The notes beneath the pieces are model-generated. The model saw nothing but the letters and a program-made list of their open reading frames with translations. It did not search any database and was not told where the DNA came from. This document shows positions 63,835 to 64,000 of a stretch of DNA of 64,000 nucleotides, piece by piece; position 1 is the stretch's first letter, and each line of letters begins with the position of its first letter. This DNA comes from Bacillus sp. USDA818B3_A (lineage in GTDB: Bacteria; Bacillota; Bacilli; Bacillales; Cytobacillaceae), in NCBI RefSeq assembly GCF_009928415.1, contig NZ_JAABNN010000002.1, positions 620,001 through 684,000 on the forward strand. The letters are read 5' to 3'. The translations under genes were made by a program, and so were the position numbers.

Positions 63835-64000
63835 TACTCTTCCTCCATTCATTCCATTTGGAAAAACTTACTACTAAGTTATTCTCCTTATTTCCCTTAA
63901 TTCCTTTTAAGCAAACGAAATTCGGTCCATTTATATTATAGCCTTATCAAGAATAGAGTATGAAAATTACCCCCTTATTACCTGAATAAAATATGATTAT
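63835..64000 (-). promoter_or_regulatory. pepF upstream region
   Basis: 166 bases at the window end with no gene visible. On the minus strand a TATAAT lies at 63940-63935, but its -35 (TTCATA, 18 bases upstream) is weak. The next gene expected from B. subtilis order (coiA) must start beyond the window. Confidence 0.45.

Overview
The window is chromosomal DNA of an endospore-forming Bacillaceae bacterium, most likely a Neobacillus- or Bacillus-type organism. The evidence is strong Shine-Dalgarno sites with frequent GTG and TTG starts, low-to-moderate GC, spore genes (spoVAC/AD/AEb, spoVIF, cotZ, cotO, yjcZ) and a right half that follows the Bacillus subtilis yjb/yjc region. All assignments come from reading the sequence; no database was searched.

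Region 1 (1-28,600) is a pectin rhamnogalacturonan-I (RG-I) utilisation locus, almost entirely on the minus strand. Its genes are: yesL (cut by the left edge), yesU, a GH106-like hydrolase, an ABC importer of the YtcQ-YteP-YtcP type, a YetA-like exo-RG lyase, an oligogalacturonate lyase, rhamnose mutarotase, GH42 beta-galactosidase YesZ, acetylesterase YesT, exo-RG lyase YesX, a GH115-like protein, GH105 YesR, a YteT-like oxidoreductase, kduD, kduI, a second GH105 and a second acetylesterase (YesY). On the plus strand is one secreted endo-RG lyase (YesW-like) with an extra C-terminal domain. The implied pathway is extracellular cutting by YesW, import of oligosaccharides, then deacetylation, side-chain removal, exo-lyase and GH105 cleavage in the cytoplasm, and entry of unsaturated uronate through KduI/KduD. 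Three transcribed intergenic gaps carry 20-21-bp-period repeat arrays that appear to be one related family in the same orientation relative to transcription; this is the most unusual feature of the window.

Region 2 (28,600-30,900) holds a divergent alkylation-repair pair (ogt-like and alkA-like) and an orphan membrane protein.

Region 3 (30,900-42,720) is a second carbohydrate module: GH2 beta-galactosidase divergent from an AraC regulator, then a GH5 hydrolase with an ABC importer and a YesM/YesN-type two-component system. It ends at a tRNA-Val(GAC) gene.

Region 4 (43,100-64,000) is conserved housekeeping and sporulation DNA: a small WYL-like gene with a LexA-type box, yjcH-yjcG-yjcF, yjcD, spoVIF, yjcZ, a lipoprotein-spoVAC-spoVAD-spoVAEb mini-operon, yjcA, cotZ, cotO, fabI with a FapR operator, yjbQ, prpE, yjbO, nadF, yjbM (sasB/relQ), yjbL, yjbK, yjbI, spxH, a yizD-like gene and pepF.
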